This document shows, piece after piece, positions 62,258 to 64,000 of a stretch of 64,000 nt of DNA (position 1 is the first letter of the stretch; every line of letters begins with the position of its first letter). Made by a program: the position numbers and the translations under genes. The notes under the pieces were generated by a model that ran no database searches, was not told where the DNA came from, and saw only the letters and a list, made by a program, of their open reading frames with translations. The stretch is from Flavobacteriaceae bacterium (lineage in GTDB: Bacteria > Bacteroidota > Bacteroidia > Flavobacteriales > Flavobacteriaceae), in assembly GCA_018402135.1 (NCBI GenBank), contig JAGYJF010000003.1, positions 620,001 through 684,000 on the forward strand, given 5' to 3'.

Positions 62258-64000
62258 TTAAAATGTTACATTAACACCAAAAGTGAATGATTTATTTTGA
62301 GGATAATACCAACCTACAGATGATGTGTTTTGTGGATCAAAATCTTCATTATATTTTTTAAATACATGTAAATTAGTTCCTGTAAAAAAAACGGTTAACT
62401 CTTCAAAACCTAGATTTCTGCCGGAACTGGGTAATGTATAACTAAGGTTAACGTTTCTAATTCTTAAGTGACTTCCATCACGCATCCAAAAATCTGAATA
62501 TCTATTGTTATTTGGATTTGCTCCACCATTTGATATCCTCGGATAAGCAGCGTTGGTATTCTGGGTTGTCCAGTAATCTAATTGATATTCGTACCCGTTA
62601 AATCCATTTACCAATGGACTCTGGGCTTCACCATCTAAATAAATGTCGTAACCACCGGCACCAGTGAGCAATACTGAAAGTCCCCATCGCTTGTATTCTA
62701 CACCCAGATTTAATGAATAATTGATGGCAGGTTTATCTCCATTACCAAAAACTTTTTGATCACGGACATCTATTATCCCATCACCGTTAAGATCTTCATA
62801 CCTAATATCGCCTGGTTGAATGCTTGTATTTCCATTTTCATCTTGAATGGCCCATTGATCAATTTCTTCTTGCGATTGGAACAATCCGTTCGTGATATAA
62901 CCTCTTCTGAGGTTTGTAAACCCACCGGTTATAGTAAGGTTTTGCCTCATAAATGGGTCTTCTTGAAAGTTTTCATCAATAAATACCGCTTTTTCTCTGG
63001 ATCTTGAAAAGTTCAAAAGTCCGCTGACTCTGAGATTATCACTAATTTGCTTATTATAATTAATTGAAAATTCAAACCCTTCATTGGAGAATTCATATAA
63101 ATTTTGTGCCGCTAACGAAACTCCTAAAGTACTTGGGATACTTCTAGATGCAAAGGCCAAAACATCTTCCCTCTTTCTAAAAAAGTAATCGAATGAAAAT
63201 TGTAGTTCACCTTGCAATAAACGCGCATCTAATCCGGCATTATATGTTGTTATTGTTTCCCATGTGATATCTCTATTTGCCAGTGCGGTATTATCTATGG
63301 TAGGTATAGTTCCGTCTCCAATAACGTAAAAAAAGCTGTAATTAAATCCGCTTAACCATTGATATGCTGCGGTATTATCATTACCAGCCGTACCTAACGA
63401 GGCCCTTAATTTCAAATCGGAAACTGTACGCTTCAAGGATTCAAAAAATGGCTCATCAGACAATCTCCAACCAGCGGAAATAGATGGAAAGAATCCCCAT
63501 TCATTACCAGGGGCAAATCTTGAAGACCCATCATACCTAAAGGAAGATTCAATAAAATATTTAGATTTATAATCGTAACTAAAACGCCCAACATAACCTA
63601 GCCTATTTTCTCTAAATTCTCCTCCTTCTGCCACTTGGTTTTGTAATGAACCCGCATATAATTGGTCTATGGCACTAGATTGAAAATCTTGGCGTCTTCC
63701 TGAAAAATTTTCTCCTTGTATTTGTTGAATTTCTGCTAATAATAAACCCGAAACACTATGATTACCGAAAATGCGGTCGTAATTTATGGAAGGCCTTAGT
63801 ACATAATGGTTGCTGTAATTTGTTGATAGTGACAATATTGTCTCGCTAAAGGCTCCTTCAGGAAGTGCCGTAAATGAGTCGTATTCGCCAGTTTGCCGAT
63901 TTAAAGTAAAAAGTTCATAACCCTTTCCCCAATCTTTATTAAAGGAAGTATCATACACCAAAGAAGTAAAAGCTTTTAAGCTTAAGCCTTTAATTTGATT
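62258..64000 (-). CDS. susC: SusC/RagA-family TonB-dependent transporter, partial
   Basis: C-terminal part of a TonB-linked outer-membrane receptor. The frame is open to the window edge with no stop, giving about 580 codons in view (beginning NQIKGLSLKAFTSLVYD). What is visible is the 22-strand barrel, with SSFRYDGSSRFAPGNEWGFFPSISAGWRLSDE, LKLRASLGTAGND, GDIRYEDLNGDGIIDVRDQKVFGN and a terminal FTFGVNVTF. The signal, carboxypeptidase-like and plug domains lie beyond 64000. It imports glucan oligomers together with SusD. Confidence 0.94.
   Translation of the reverse strand, partial: NQIKGLSLKAFTSLVYDTSFNKDWGKGYELFTLNRQTGEYDSFTALPEGAFSETILSLSTNYSNHYVLRPSINYDRIFGNHSVSGLLLAEIQQIQGENFSGRRQDFQSSAIDQLYAGSLQNQVAEGGEFRENRLGYVGRFSYDYKSKYFIESSFRYDGSSRFAPGNEWGFFPSISAGWRLSDEPFFESLKRTVSDLKLRASLGTAGNDNTAAYQWLSGFNYSFFYVIGDGTIPTIDNTALANRDITWETITTYNAGLDARLLQGELQFSFDYFFRKREDVLAFASRSIPSTLGVSLAAQNLYEFSNEGFEFSINYNKQISDNLRVSGLLNFSRSREKAVFIDENFQEDPFMRQNLTITGGFTNLRRGYITNGLFQSQEEIDQWAIQDENGNTSIQPGDIRYEDLNGDGIIDVRDQKVFGNGDKPAINYSLNLGVEYKRWGLSVLLTGAGGYDIYLDGEAQSPLVNGFNGYEYQLDYWTTQNTNAAYPRISNGGANPNNNRYSDFWMRDGSHLRIRNVNLSYTLPSSGRNLGFEELTVFFTGTNLHVFKKYNEDFDPQNTSSVGWYYPQNKSFTFGVNVTF

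Overview
The window is a chromosomal segment of a low-GC member of the Bacteroidetes, most likely a marine Flavobacteriaceae. Evidence for this: the gene order CBS–nadK–DUF6089–uppS–bamA–ompH–ompH–murI, a short RpoD-type sigma factor (287 aa), a TTTG-N19-TAnnTTTG promoter before tig, type IX secretion (T9SS) C-terminal sorting domains, and a SusC/SusD polysaccharide utilization locus (PUL).

Region 1 (1–26.5 kb) is housekeeping. A leftward envelope operon (8563 to 86) makes a CBS protein, NAD kinase, an outer-membrane barrel protein, undecaprenyl-PP synthase, BamA, two OmpH/Skp chaperones and glutamate racemase. Diverging from it are pdxJ, an alpha/beta hydrolase and a small membrane protein, then trigger factor, clpP and clpX. 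Next come a GH3-auxin-family acyl-adenylating enzyme, a DUF2797 protein, rpoD–rpsU, a large AsmA protein, a queuosine-precursor transporter, a folK–deoxynucleoside kinase fusion, a SpoU methyltransferase, mutS, and tRNA-Gly(GCC) plus tRNA-Leu(TAA).

Region 2 (26.5–47.3 kb) is an accessory, rearranged cell-surface locus starting next to tRNA-Leu. It holds an IS256 transposase remnant, an AraC regulator with a membrane N-terminus, four genes that share an almost identical secreted N-terminal module but have unrelated C-termini, a TlpA-like thioredoxin protein, an 11x78-aa repeat T9SS protein, a broken IS3-family element, a second truncated AraC copy, and a 1848-aa T9SS metalloprotease-like protein. 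The C-terminus of the collagen-like gene (31339–32727) looks like the variable region of a diversity-generating retroelement (DGR): a C-type-lectin-like domain ending YVRAVRAF, with a run of NNC codons in an otherwise AT-rich gene. No reverse transcriptase is visible in the window, so the template would have to lie elsewhere. This is the most interesting observation.

Region 3 (47.3–64.0 kb) is a leftward beta-glucan PUL: SusC (cut by the window edge), SusD, a PKD-domain lipoprotein, a multimodular GH5 enzyme with a T9SS signal, an Fn3-like lipoprotein, GH16, a CotH-family protein, GH30, an MFS sugar transporter and a GH3 beta-glucosidase. Together they would bind and cut a beta-1,3/1,6-type glucan such as laminarin at the cell surface, import oligomers through SusCD, and finish them to glucose.
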